A stretch of 64,000 nucleotides of DNA from Akebia trifoliata (taxonomy: Eukaryota; Streptophyta; Magnoliopsida; Ranunculales; Lardizabalaceae), in contig CM030708.1 of the NCBI GenBank assembly GCA_017979445.1, positions 34,786,721 through 34,850,720 of the forward strand, in the 5' to 3' direction. The position numbers and the translations under genes are program-made. Each line of letters opens with the position of its first letter. Within the stretch, counting starts at the first letter, position 1. The notes under the pieces are model-generated. The model worked only from the letters and a program-made list of their open reading frames with translations, searched no databases and was not told the origin of the DNA. Below, in pieces: positions 35,013-47,991 of the stretch.

Positions 35013-36221
35013 TCGTTCTTCACTTCTCCTTCAATTACTCAAGTTCATGGCGGTCGCATAACTCAGCGTTTCGGATAGATTATCGTAGTTTTCTCGCGAA
35101 CTTTATTTCTTAAAGAAACGAGACTGTGGTCTTCTACGAGAGACCAATAGAAAACGACCAAAACACCTATCCAAGGTATTTATCTAAAGAGTACCTTTCA
35201 TCTTCAAAATTGAATATCTGTAATTATTTTGTTTTCTAAATCAATTGAGAATAAGAGGGCTCCAAGCCTCCAAATTATTTGGATTTGGGTTTCCTCAATT
35301 TTGTACCAGATTTACTCCCTTTAGATTCTTGCGCAACTCTACCTGTAAATAATTCGCCATAAACTCGATTGCATCTTTATGCTTAAGTTAGGACGTTAGA
35401 CAATGTAGTCAATTTAGCTTCTCGAAGCAATTCCAAATTTTCTATTTTTATTTTCCATCTTTCGTATACCGTTAAATGTAAATACTAGAAGCTAATCATG
35501 CTCAACAAAAGGCTAATTACAGAAAATAAAAAGCAGGAGCTCAGGACAAAGTGGAATAGAGGAACAAAATTTGCTTAGCCTACCTCAAATTTTTTTTTTT
35601 TTTTTTTTTTACAGATAATGGAAAGGAAGAAATACAAAAAAGATGGATGGTTGAGATGACCAACCCAAGAAAAGAAAATACAAACAAGAAACATACAACA
35701 ACTACTCAGAAATATTATAAATACTATCCCAACGGATTAAGAAATCCTCAAAGAATACCCCTTTTATTGAAGAACTTACACCAGAAAAAGAGAAAAAAAA
35801 ATTGGTTTGATCCAAAAACGATGAAGCATTGAAAAAAAAATGATGAACATTGTGCTATGGTTTGATCCAAAAATATAGTTATAATGAACTAGGAATGATT
35901 GGTGTGATATATAAAATATAAATAGGACATTAGAAAGAAAAAAATATTTACATGCTAAAGTCCCTTTTGATACTTCAATTACAAATTAAAATTTCAGTTG
36001 AACCAATGTACCTTGTTATCAGCATAACGCTAATGGATGAAAACATGGACAACCAATTTGCTCTGCCATCCTTGTGAACTTGAAGAAATTTTGCAAACCA
36101 GTTTTAAAGTTTCTCTTGCTCCATTTCGCCAGAAATATAGTAAGTAATTCATTTGTGAACTATGTATTTTGAACCTAAGGATTGTATTGCAAACATGTTC
36201 CCTAATTAGAACCAATCAAGC
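35013..36221. other. Spacer between mTERF15 promoter side and HCF107 3' end
   Basis: Contains the 5' region of mTERF15 at the left and the HCF107 3' UTR at the right. A T-run of about 22 lies at 35590-35611. The plus frame 35647-35832 is Lys/Asn-rich and not supported. Confidence 0.45.
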
Positions 36222-39200
36222 TCAGGGTCGATTCAATGTCATGGAAGTTCTGTTTTTGGGTCTCCATATGCTTCTAGAAGATCTAATTTTCTTGGGCTCT
36301 ATCATCCCAATTGTTTCCATCTGGACGTCCAGTTTCGATGCATCAAGAGATAACTTTTTTCTGATAAAAGCATCCAAATCAAAATCGCTCGAAGTGGAAC
36401 CAGGTCCTTCTTCTCCACGTTCCTTGTTATTTCCAACGAGAGGATCCAGAGGAGTACCCACCAGTTTTTCATTGCCGCTGTTGCTATTAGTTTCTGTTGT
36501 GTTTTTCAAAGCATCTTGTTTCTTAAAATATGAGTTTTGATCAAAGTTCAATAGTCTCTTTATGCTGTCGAGAGCAGGATCGATGATGTCTAGGAACCCC
36601 ATAACCCACGAAGCATCGTCTACAACTTCAGTACGCTGTGCATGTATCAAGGAGAGTTAAATTAGTATGATATAAGGCCTTTTATTACACCAAGGAAAAC
36701 ATAAGGCCTCCATCTTATTAATCTCAAAGAGAAGCATAAATTGTACACATAATGTAGGATATATTATGATGAACATGCGATTTCAAATATGGGAAAAGAA
36801 AGATAACCACCAGAATCACATGTGACCATGAATGGGTTTTAAGCTAACATGAGCTCTTAAACCACCCAGGACATGATTCCTGCTTATGTCACTTTGGATA
36901 GAAGAAAAAAATGTAAGCACGCAACCAATCTTGAAGCTTTTCAGCATCCACTGAGATTATATTCCTATTGCTACAACTATACGAGCTATTCAGCCTCGAG
37001 TGAGTTTTATATGCACGGAAACTACTTGAAGGTAATAGGAAATCGGCGGCTATTATTGCATTTTAACACAATATTAAAAATATTTTGTTCATTGTTGTTT
37101 TCAATGTTTGTATTAGGGTGGATATCTTTCTTTCATCCTTGATTGATTTTTTTCCTTTATAGGGGGGAATTTGGCAGTATTTTGGCCATTTTCCCCCTGT
37201 TTATAAAGATAAACCGCAAAATATATGTCTACTGTCATGAAAAGTTCAAACAGAAACATTATTTTAGGGAGCGATTCATCAAATCTTTATAATTATTTGC
37301 ATGCCTGCATATGTAATGCGAAAACAAACAGAAGTGCAAAGAGAGTGAACAATGTTTTTCTACTATTAGTTATCTTTAAAAATAAAGGACCTCGGATAAG
37401 AAAGAGAGATTGTGTCAGCCATGAACGTTACTTACCTGCTGAAAATAAAGATTCCGGATTTCCTCAGCACGTACAGCATTTCCTTGCCCCTCTTCCATTG
37501 ATGCCCATGTCATCCATGTTACATAGCTCTGAGAATTTATGTTCAGTGAAGATCTAAATAATCTCCGAGCTGCAGATAGATTACCAATTCTCTGTTCTAA
37601 AACACCCCAAGCCTGGAAATGCCGATAGTTATAGTTGACATAAAGCATCCAAGTTGCAAATTAATAGTATAGTGGAATAAATTGCTAGAAACCTGTGACA
37701 AGGACCTTCATTATTACAAAAGCAGCCTAATTTAATATACTGAACCAATTTCATTATTTTTGGTGTCAATAAAGGGGGAAAAAAGGGAAATGTCTTCCTA
37801 TAAATGGGCTGGAGAATTGCAATCCATCAGCAGTTGTCAAAGAGTAAGAAGCATAATATTATAACTACTGAACTCAAAAGTTCAAATAAGCCATTACCAC
37901 AAGCAAATGCACTGGAAAGTTCAAAGTTCAGTGTATTAAAGCAGGACTACAAATAAACTTCTATGAGAACTATTTCCTACACATATACGAACTCCATTGT
38001 CAGTTCATGGCATCTTCACATTCTTGTTGATCAAGATTAAATTATTTCCACGTATAGCCTTTTCACTTTTTTATTGGTCTTGTTTTCCAAGGATTTGTAT
38101 TCGTATGAGATATCAAAGTATAAAATGGAAATATGATGTAAAAGGGAGAGAAAATAAATACTTGTGATACCCCACACTTCAGAACCTTCAAGGAATAAAA
38201 ATCATTGGGAAACCATCAAATAAAACCGGCAATACCTGAAGGCAACGGGCAGCACTTTCACTAGTTGAGTTAATTGATAGTGCTCTTTGGTAGAGCTGCC
38301 TTGCTGTGGAAATATTTCCTTCCTTCCACTCCATCCATCCCCAAGCCTGAACCAGCCCAGTCTTACAATCAGTTTATGGTGGATCCAAAAACAATGAAAC
38401 CCCTAAAACCGAATTAAAATAGATGAACTAAGGATGAATGGCATCTAGACAGGCATTCTTGCTGTTGCGATCATGATTCACAGATCAACCAAAAGTCGAA
38501 TATTGTTTGCACTATTAAATCATATAATTACTAAATGATTTTCTGAAAACATCATCATCGTCTTAAATACTGGATTTGGCACCTAGATGAATAAACTAAA
38601 AAGGGGCAATTAATCAAGTTTGACTACTGTATGAAAGGAGAGATTTATGCATTGTGTGGGGAAATCACTTACAGTCCATACTGCTTGGTGTCTTGGATCC
38701 AGTTCAGATGCTCTCCTGAATAATACTCGAGCAAGATTTGCAGTTGAATATTTGTATTCCAATAAAGCAAGAGACTGAAGGAGAACAGGATCTCTAGGAT
38801 TAAGTGCATGGCCTATCTTTAAAAGTTTTCTTCCCTTGTCACTATCACCCATATTGGCCTCAAATATTCCCCATACATGCCATGCAAACCTGTTCTTGGG
38901 ACTAGCCTGGACTGCTTTCTGCACAATAATAACAAAAATGCTGAAATAATATAAACACGATAAAGAAAGAGGGCTGCTATTGACACCCCAACTTTTTGTT
39001 ATTACACCCCAATTCCTCAACTTATTTATCATACCCCAATTGGTGTCTTTACACACTGTTCAAACATTATAAAGGTTTGGCTCAAATTATTATCTCAACA
39101 TTACAACACTCGTTCAAACAATTTCAGTAGTTACTTAAAGCTATGATTAGGCTGATATAAAATCCTAAATCAAAAAAACAGAAATCTAACCAAAAAAATA

Positions 39201-41277
39201 AAATAAGAGAGCTTCTTTTGGTGCCCCAACTTTTACTTTTTTTTTTTTTTTTTAATTGGGTTGTAATAAGTAAAAGTTGGGATGCCAATAGCAGATCTCT
39301 AAAGAAATAATGTGATGGAAAGAAAAGAAAATGCATTTCCATCTATCAACTGAGGTATCTCAAAAAATAATTTTCTATAAGCTCAAACTGCTCTTTTCCT
39401 TTGCTCCTCATTATTCATTCATGTACTAAAATATAATAGGATTGGTGATGCATGATCGAGGAAGCAAAATGTCACCTCAAATAATTTCCTAGCAGCAATG
39501 TTGTTCTCCTGCTGCATCTCTACTTGTGCCCATGCCTGTCAAGACAAAGTACAAGATATCAAGAAAAGCCTTGAATATAACCATACCCTTGACTTATCGG
39601 GGGAAAAAAAAAAAACCTTGAGACAGAAAGGCAGACCTATTACAAGAAAGCTTACAAAAATGAACTAGTAAGACTTACGAGCCAACTGGCACAGCTTTTG
39701 GGATTAAACTTAGTGGCCTGCTTGAATAAGTAGCGAGCCTGCTCGATACGATTTGCTTTAGCTTCAAGTAAGGCAAGTGTTTGATATATATACTCATTCC
39801 CACCACAATATTTAAGAGCTTTACCAAGAAGATTCCTAGCCTTCTTGATATTTCCTTGTTTTAACTCCAAAACTGCCCATCCATGCCAGGCTGCAATGTG
39901 TCTCTTATCAGCAACTGTAGCAGCATCAAATAACTCTCTTGCCCTCCTTATATTTCCCATCTTATTTTCCAAAACAGCCCAACACTGTACACCAAAGAAT
40001 ACATTTCGAAGCATTATATAAACAAAGGTAGAGAAAAAACACAGTTCACTAAATTTAACTTAACTACTTTCAATAGTATTGAAATAACTTTTCTTTCTTA
40101 TCTAAGAATAATATCTAGAAGATGCTCCAAGTGTGTGCCTGGTCAGACATAGCTGTATGGATCAATTAAGATCAATCTTTTTCCTCATAATTCAGTGCAA
40201 CTAAGTACCTATCTCACCTAAGTCATTTGAAGTGCTAAGAGGATGTTGTACGACAAAAGACACTGACTGCAAATTAGATTCAAAAGAACTACCTGTTGTT
40301 ATCTCTGGTTTTGATATGGTGTAAACATTATCATTTACTAAATAACATAAATCCCTATTACATATTCACTAGTTTCTTTGCATTATTTAATAGTTTGAGA
40401 TCTTATTTCAATAATTACGGAAACATACTGATCTTTAATAGAAAAAAACAAGATTTTACAAACTCTTGCATAAATAATTCAAAGCCCCTATGAAATATTC
40501 ATTAGGCTAACCTGCCAAATGTAGGCATTTTCCCCTTGTGTTGCCTGGCAGCCTCTTTCATACGCTGCTCTAGCTTCAGTAGTTTTCGATTGCTTACTCA
40601 AAATCTTCCCGAGAGCTACATATGCTCGCCCATCTTCGGACCAATACAATATACACTGAAATATTAGAAAATTCTCTATCATCAGTAATTAACTTAACAA
40701 TATAAAATTTTGGGAAATTTAAAAATTTTATACTCTAACAAACCTTCTGAAGGATTTCATTTGCTTCCTCGAATCGATAATTCCTTGCAAGTACCTTCGC
40801 CCGATACAACCCCAGCTCCAAATTCACCCCAAGTGGCTTCTCCTTGGAACTCAATTCCACTCTCTCTGGCTCAAAGATCGTCATTTTCTTCGCAAACTTT
40901 GAAAGTCCCGCATCGATCACTGAAGAAGATGATGACCGCTCCTCCTCGACATCTTCTACCTCACTGTTCTCACTCAAAGAACCATCATTTTTTTCTCCCG
41001 AAAACTCCATTACAGGTCTACGAACTGTAAGCAATCCCTCATTCGATTCTTCTCCAGATTTAGTTCTTTCATCTTTTTCTTCCTCATCTGAATCGAAACA
41101 GAGGAGCTTTTCATCAAGAGGTGGAGCAGATTCTCTTGAGGAATGAGAGATTTTGAGAGGAGAAGAGAATTGAAGGGTTTCGATTGGGATCTTGAAGTGG
41201 AATCTGGAGTGATTAGGGTTTGGAGATGGAGAAAAAAGAGGAAATTGGGGTTTGGTTGAAGGAGAGAAGATCTGCAT
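36222..41277 (-). CDS. HCF107: HCF107-like TPR/HAT RNA-binding protein, chloroplast
   Basis: Eight exons: 40744-41277, 40512-40655, 39679-39984, 39476-39535, 38673-38918, 38236-38346, 37436-37612 and 36222-36635. Every exon is a whole number of codons, 663 residues in all. The N-terminus (about 60 residues, Ser/Pro-rich) looks like a plastid transit peptide, followed by an acidic Ser/Glu stretch. From about residue 180 to 525 run TPR/HAT repeats, each with W..W or AW.. helices (AWHGWAVLELKQGN, FAWHVWGIFE, AWGWMEWKEGN, AWGVLEQRIGN, VTWMTWASMEE). The tail starts RTEVVDDASWVMGFLDIIDP as in Arabidopsis HCF107. HCF107 binds the psbH 5' region, protects the processed RNA end and aids translation, supporting photosystem II. 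All residues expected of the repeat solenoid are present; no break was seen. Confidence 0.9.
38968..39300. mobile_element. Two-arm MITE in an HCF107 intron (with inner copy)
   Basis: Starts AGAGGGCTGCTATTGACACCCCAAC and ends GTTGGGATGCCAATAGCAGATCTCT, an inverted match. A second left terminus at 39206 (AGAGAGCTTCTTTTGGTGCCCCAAC) pairs with the same right end, so a short copy (39206-39300) lies inside or at the end of a longer one. Confidence 0.6.
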
Positions 41278-42632
41278 CTCCTACTTGAAGCTCACTCTTT
41301 TAACGGATAAAACTGTACGTATTACATGGAAATGTCTAGGCGGGCGTTTCAGACTTGAGAGGTGAAGAGTGGAGTATAATTACCTAATTACCCCTGTAAT
41401 CATGTGGAATAATTAACGTGGCCTAAAATGCCAATAAAGATTTTCTATTTGGCTTTCTCTTAAATAATTAAGAGTAATTGAAGATTTAATGAAAATATAT
41501 TGATCAATACAAATTAGTTAATTAATTATGATTTATTTTTAATCACCGAATTTTTCGTTACATCCCCTCACGATTTTTTTTTTTAATTTTCGTAAAAAAA
41601 TTGACGAATTTTGTGATTCAATTTTATAAAAGTTTCGGATATAAAGGTCGTTCACCTAAAAATGAGGGGCATTTCAGTAATTGCAAAGCACAAGCGTCGC
41701 TGGTCTAAGATCAGCCACGTCGCTATTTTTCTATAGGTGCCAGGTGAGCTAGAACCTACAATCCGGATTTGGGAAGAAAATATCTTTACGATATGTGGCT
41801 TCATTTCATTGGTCAATAGAAGTTAGTTTGATAGAATTACAATTCACGACAGTTGATTGGTAACAGTGTTCGTCGCTTGATTAGAAATCATATATAATTA
41901 AAGGGAGCTTCTATTAACACACCAACTTTTATTTATAACACACCAATCTATATATTAAAATTCAAATCAGTTTAATTTCAAAAAGATTGGCGTGTTAGTA
42001 GTTCAAGTTGGTGTATTAATAGAAGTTCTCTAAACCAACATTGTTATTCCACACCATTGCAAGTTGGATAAATTTGCAAGACAATCTCTTTGGACAAGAA
42101 AGAAATCAGTATTACAATATTTCAAATTATCTACTGCTAACATCACTGCAGCTCAATATTTTAACTTGCTTGGATTGTAGAAATAATAATTTGCAAAATC
42201 CCTGAAAATAGGTAATGATGATGTGTACAATTGTTTGGAAAAAAAAATGTTTGGTAAGGAAAATCATTTTCCCAAGAAAATAGCTCTAATAAAATGGATT
42301 TACCAAGAAGTGTTTGCTTATTGCATAGTTTTATGAGTGAAAATTGGGTTCAGCTGGAAATTCGCAAGCAAGCAAAGCTCCATTTGGTTAACAACTATTC
42401 AACTATTACAAAGTCAATTATCAATCATCGACAAAAACTGAAAATAATATCACCAATGAAAAGAAGCGGTTTAGCGTAATTGAATAACTCAAGGACTTAC
42501 AACAGAAAGCTAAAATACCATTTGGGAATTAATGATGCACGAAGAAATAAAAAAGAAATACATGAAGTTGCAGAAGAAGCCTGAGAAATAAATCTCAAAT
42601 TAACATACAAAACCGTTCTCCAAATGAAATTT
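41278..42632. other. Spacer between HCF107 and the haem-binding-like gene
   Basis: The left part holds the HCF107 promoter and 5' UTR, the right part the 3' UTR of the next gene. Contains the MITE at 41902-42031. No gene supported; the plus frame 42294-42479 has no domain. Confidence 0.5.
41902..42031. mobile_element. Palindromic 130-bp MITE
   Basis: AGGGAGCTTCTATTAACACACCAACTT at the left is the inverse of AAGTTGGTGTATTAATAGAAGTTCTCT at the right. Same family as 38968-39300 and 43039-43325. No clean target duplication was found. Confidence 0.65.
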
Positions 42633-45600
42633 CTAAAGATGGTCCACAGGTGTAAAAGGGAGAGACTTGGTTTTGGAAACCCAATACCCTACAAAAACAG
42701 ATATGCAGAAGGCGACAACAGATAAAAGAAGGGAGAATGCACTCGCAGCATCCCAAGAACCTCTAGAAGCGACATTGGTGAGAACCGAACTGCCAAAAGA
42801 AATATCCATTGGGATCCAATCACAGTTAGCAGAATAGTGTCCAGAACCATGCCATGGATTCCCATCAACGGGGTACCAAAAAGCCACTGCAACATTGCTT
42901 GGTCGACCAATTGTGAATTGAACGTCCTGCGTACCCATGAAGTTGATTTATATGTTTTAGTTCATTAAAAATGATCCATTAATGAGGAAACAAAGTTTGG
43001 GGTGCAGCCCAATTCAAAAAAACAAAAAAAAAAAACATAGAGAGCTGCTATTGGCACCCCAACTTTTACTTATTACAACCCAGTTTCATAAATTATTTAT
43101 CACCCCCTAATTAAAGATTAAAACATTACAAAAATTTGGTTCGAGTTACTTCCTCAACATTGCAAAGCATTATAACACATTCAAACAACTTCAACAGTAG
43201 AGAGAGAAAGAAAGAGAGATTCTATTGGCACCCCAACTTTTACTTATTCTCAGCCATGGACTTTTTTTTTTATACTTTAATTGGAGTGTAATAAGTTAAA
43301 TGTGGGGGTGCCAATAGTAGCTCTCAAAACATATTATCCTCATTGTCCACTCAAGAGACATGGAAAAGGATTTAATCAAAAAACACCAATTGGCAGAAAG
43401 TTGGATGGGAGATGGGAGATTGGAGGATGGAGTGGTTCATTTTAGAAGACCAGAAGCTACTGTTAAGGATTCTTATGGGTTCCAACAATCCACCGTAAGC
43501 TACTAAAAGTGCAATGTGGCGGTTGCATGGTAAGCACCGTAGATTAGATGACACATGGTGTTGGAATCAGCAAGATTGAGAGATACCAAGTCCGGACTCC
43601 AAATAAGAATTAATTAATTGTGTTTCCAAGGAAGTTAAAGAGTGAAATAAAGCAGTAGTAGAAAATTAACCTGTTGAAGACGATCCATGGTTCTCAAAGG
43701 CCTTGAGAATTCAAAATAATATGTACCCTTTTGACCCACTGATGCATACGGGCTGTCTACCTCCACAAAACCTGCCAGAGAAAAAGTTGCAAAAAATAAA
43801 ATAAGACATTGAAATTGCAGGCTAGTAACATATTCCAGTAGAAAATCTCCCAAATTTAGTAGTAATAAGTTTCATTGGTATAAAGAGAACCGTGAGAAGT
43901 GTGAAATCTAAAGAAGAGAACGGAAGCTATGACACTGTAATTATAAAGAAAAATGCAAATAATAATTTCAAGAAACACACAAATCATTAAAGTCTTATTA
44001 TCCCAAAAGTTTGGGGTTGGCTGGCTGAATGAATATTGTTCCTCCATTCAATTATATCTACAGTTATGTCCTCTGTTAATTCAAGTGTCACTGTGGTCTT
44101 CCTGCCACTCTTTCTACAATCTTCAACTTGCATTTTACATCTAATGGAAACTGTATTTGGATTACGCTGCACGTGACCAAACCATCTCAATCAACTTTTC
44201 TTTGCTAATCACCCTTCATTTCTAATTTAAGGCTGCTAAATTTCACAAATGCCTTCATATCTAATTTTATCTTTCTTAAGTCTTCTTATTTCTCCATTTC
44301 AACATCCTCATCTTTGCTACACTCAATTGTGAACATGTTGTTTCTCACTGCTCAACATTGAGCTCCATAATACACATGGACAGTCTTTCTGCTATCTTAT
44401 AAATTTTCCTTCTAATGGGGATTGTGATCTAACACTATGTCAACACAATATACACCTATCAAGAAGGAAAAAAACATACACACACACACTATCATTCAAC
44501 CCCCCAAAGTTTTAATTTTGTGTTACTCCCTCTGGTCTCATCAACTAACACTATGTCAACATAATATACACCTATCAAGAAGGAAAACACAAACACACAC
44601 ACACACACACACACAATAAAATAATAGATAAAAAACAAATACTAGTTAGTATAAGGAAATTAATATTGCTTAAGAATCTATAACATAAAGAAATAATTTG
44701 GTGCCTGGAATATTGTCCATTGAGCCAGTGGATTCCCTTGCATGTTCTATCAAACCAATTATAAACTGTTGAACAAATTGTTTTCTACCCATAAACCTTG
44801 GATGGTTAAGGACTTAAGGTTGCCCAACCAGTTTGGTTTTGGGCCATTTTCCACCAGCTGAACTGTCCAAATTAGATATCCCTCTTGTGGAGATTGGCTA
44901 AGAAGAGTTAAAAATCAAAAATAAAAAGTAAAAGGTGGCTACCTGAGTGAACAGATAGGCTATCGTGCCACCAGGCTCCTTTCCAGTTATTCTGTGCACT
45001 AGAATCATTTCCTGAAAAAACATAAACAAAAATAAAATAAAATAAGAGGAAAATAATAACACGGTATGAGGCAAAATCCTTTTGAAAGAAAAAGATGACT
45101 GCTCACCAACTCAATACTACAATACATGACATACTATTCGATAGTGCAATCCATCAGGAAGTTCATATTCTAAATTTTATACGTGTCAAAGATACCCAAA
45201 GTTCCAAACCAGTTAAAGAGTACTCAAAACATTTAAAAGAAATATTGTCCTTCAGAAATAAATAAAGTGTTCGAGTATATAATCTGACATAGAGTCTTCT
45301 TCCCAACTCTTCGATGATTTCTGGTCATCTAATACTGTATCTGAAAGTAGTGCAATTCAAGAATTTTCTAGGGATTTCATTCTCAGTTACAGAGATGAAT
45401 AAATCCGAAGTCTGCCCCAAGGCATCATTGAACCTCATATTTGTAAAATCCCATAGTACTGACCTTGCAATCTCAACTGTGCGTGGATTTTATAGTTCAA
45501 TTTTGGCATAGAAAGTTTTAAAAGTTGAATACCTGATGGACTCATACCATCGAGGTATCGACAATGTGGATTCCAAGAGTAGAGATCAACCAAATGGCCA

Positions 45601-47991
45601 AACCTACACAAATAAATGCCAAAGAAATAGAACAATAAGACCAACTACTCAAATTGCATTTAATAAGAAAGGTAATTGTACACTATATTACCTGTCTCCG
45701 CCATTTCCGTCTCTATTATCTATAGGATTGCCACCGTAGAGCCGTCCTGGAACAGCATTTCCAATTGAGAAGTGCATAATGTCAACCTCATGTCCCCGAC
45801 AAGTCTTGCTGGTGCATGTATCTGGGGACTCCTTACACCCACCCATCTTGTGAAATAGTGGTTTCTTAGTTCTTATTACAAAAATTGGGGGAAAAGAAAG
45901 TACAAAGAAACCCAAAAGGTTCTATAGAACTTTAAGACAGTAAGAAATCTATTCTAATACTTACATTATGATAGGAGGCATTCTCGCCAACTTGAAACAT
46001 GAGAGAAACTGATGGGCATTTGTTATTGTTACTGCATTGTAAACAAACAGACACAATTCAACTTTATACTAAGACTTGAGCATGCAAAGGAAACCCACCT
46101 GTTTTTTCTTTTTTCCTTTTTTTCTTTTCTAAGTACGATAAATGAAAGGATGCTCTTTCCCTCCAATGGTTTGTTGCTGACCTTGTAACTTAAGCCTCTC
46201 CTATAAAATATTTTGTTTAGCATGGTTTTGTAGTTGTAACCTCTTTTTTGGTTCACATTGCAGTTCTCTAGAAGGTCCATAAGGAAAACTTTATAGGCCA
46301 ATATATATTTTCCAGATAACTAAAAGTTACAAACCCTATGGACCCTTAATTTTCTACCTATTAGGTTGATTTTGTTATTTTTTGGCTAGTATAATACTAA
46401 GATATACATGTGAAGCAAGTCAGCGCAATTTTAAAATTTTAATTTCTATTTACTTGAAGTCACCCTAGTTTTGACACTCTTACAACTTTACTAGTACTCT
46501 TCATGGGATTTAATATAAGATAATTCAATTGACACGAAGTTGGGACCATTATCATCCATGGTTTTTAAACTCGGTTTCACATCTTGTCTCGTTTAGCCCC
46601 GATACCGAGTTAACTCAGACAATACGTCTTGTCTCGTCTCATTCGAGTTGCCTCGTTCGGCATTGAGACAATGGTTTTTAACCATTTAAAAAATCTGAAA
46701 ATATTTCAAAAAATTCATAAATGATTCCTATTAAAAAATGAGGCAAAAAAAAAACATAAAATTAAAAAAAAATCACAATATACCTATCAAAATAAATAAA
46801 TTAAATATTTACATTGTTACATATGTTTCATCTTCTTCATCCGATTCGTCTTGAATTGGATGAAGAAGATGAAGTTTTCCCCCAAAATCTTTTTTTTTTT
46901 TTTTTGTTCACTTGGTTGAGAAGATGAAGAAAAATCGATTTGGGTGAAAGAATATAGGGTTGAGAACGTTTAACTCGTTTGTCTTGCGATTTATTCATTG
47001 ATGTTAGCTATCGCTTGTCTTGGACGAGATTTTACAAAATCTCGTCCAAAACGTCTCACTTATCTCACAATACGTGGACGCCTCAAATAGGTTTGTGAGT
47101 TGGTCTCGTTCAGCCTAGATACCGAGTTAACTCAGAAAATACATCTCGGTCTCAGACGAGTTTTAAAACCATGCTATCATCTACGTCTCATCCCAAATAT
47201 TAGGGGTGGGCAATCAAAGTTAAGACGATTCCACAAAATCAATTATGAAAGCATAGAACTGCCGAATGGATCAGAAAAAAATATGATAATTTTGAGTTCA
47301 TTATCCAAGATTAAATTATTTTTAAAATAAATTTAAGCATACCACCCCCCACCCACAGGGCTAACATTACTAAAGCAGTGATCTGAATTCCATTAAACTT
47401 CAACTCCATCCATTAAAACTAAAAATGCCACATTTCTTTCCTAAAAATCTAATCTTGTTTCCAAATTATGAAAATTAAACTTGTAATTTTACCTTTAAAC
47501 AATAATTCTCACTTACCCTTTAGAATACACATACTCTCCATCAACTTGCAACAGGAAGAAGACATCATGCCCATCGTGCAAAGCCTGACAACAAATAAAC
47601 TCACTAAACATTCAAAAATAAAATCCAACAACTTAAAATCGAAAATATTCAAAGAAAATATTTTTTTAAAAAAAAACATATGAAGTAAAATAAAATAAAA
47701 TAAAAGAAAGCAAACAACCTGAAAACACGAACGAATCTAACATACCTTAACGGTCATCTTCCCACCTTTATACGCATCATCCTCGTGTGGGTCCAAAGCA
47801 GGAAGGAGAGAAAACTCAAACCCATCAATATCGTTCCAATCCTCAGCGTGGCCATCAAGGGTTACGATTCCAGGCTTGAAATTAGCTTCGATTCGAGCTT
47901 CAGATTTCGAATTGCAGCTCCATACACCTCCCTCATTGTGGGAGCTCACGGATCCAATTAAGATAAAGAACACTAACAGGAATCGAAGCAT
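42633..47991 (-). CDS. Secretory-pathway membrane protein with cytochrome c-552/DMSO reductase-like haem-binding domain
   Basis: Eight exons: 47746-47991, 47517-47584, 45965-46031, 45692-45846, 45533-45603, 44943-45011, 43671-43771 and 42633-42926, all in phase, 356 residues. Residues 1-17 (MLRFLLVFFILIGSVSS) are a signal peptide. A long lumenal/extracellular domain follows (FKPGIVTLDGHAEDWNDI, ALHDGHDVFFLLQVDGEY, CKESPDTCTSKTCRGHEVDIMHFS, FWYPVDGNPWHGSGHYS). One membrane helix lies near residues 318-340 (AFSLLLSVVAFCISVFVGYWV), with a short cytosolic tail. I recall this as the plant family annotated as 'cytochrome c-552/DMSO reductase-like, haem-binding' (ethylbenzene dehydrogenase gamma-like fold). 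No molecular function is known to me. Haem ligation is inferred from fold annotation, not shown by a visible CxxCH motif. Confidence 0.85.
43039..43325. mobile_element. Two-arm MITE in intron of the haem-binding-like gene
   Basis: AGAGAGCTGCTATTGGCACCCCAAC at 43039 and a second left end AGAGAGATTCTATTGGCACCCCAAC at 43213 both pair with GGGGGTGCCAATAGTAGCTCTC at the right end. As at 38968, a short copy is joined to a longer one. Confidence 0.6.
43985..44400 (-). mobile_element. LINE reverse-transcriptase C-terminal remnant
   Basis: The minus frame ending at 43987 reads MRWFGHVQRNPNTVS and further on DIIEWRNNIHSA, the wording of plant LINE polymerase tails (usually RWFGHVQRRP). Upstream frames carry broken pieces (RMLKWRNKKT). 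No endonuclease or intact catalytic block is present. It lies in the intron between exons 6 and 7 of the haem-binding-like gene and shares orientation with it. Confidence 0.7.
44430..44621. repeat. Direct repeat with AC microsatellites
   Basis: A ~40-bp unit (TAACACTATGTCAACA, then AATATACACCTATCAAGAAG) occurs at 44430 and again at 44546, a spacing of 116 bp. Each copy is followed by an (AC)n run, the second longer (about 44588-44614). Confidence 0.65.
46557..47173. mobile_element. hAT-like MITE, copy B (617 bp)
   Basis: Begins CATGGTTTTTAAACTCGG and ends, inverted, CATGGTTTTAAAACTCGT. Flanks TTATCATC (46549-46556) and CTATCATC (47174-47181) agree at seven of eight bases. It lies in the intron between exons 2 and 3 of the haem-binding-like gene. 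The inside repeats words such as TCTCGTC and GATACCGAGTTAACTCAGA at both ends. Confidence 0.7.
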
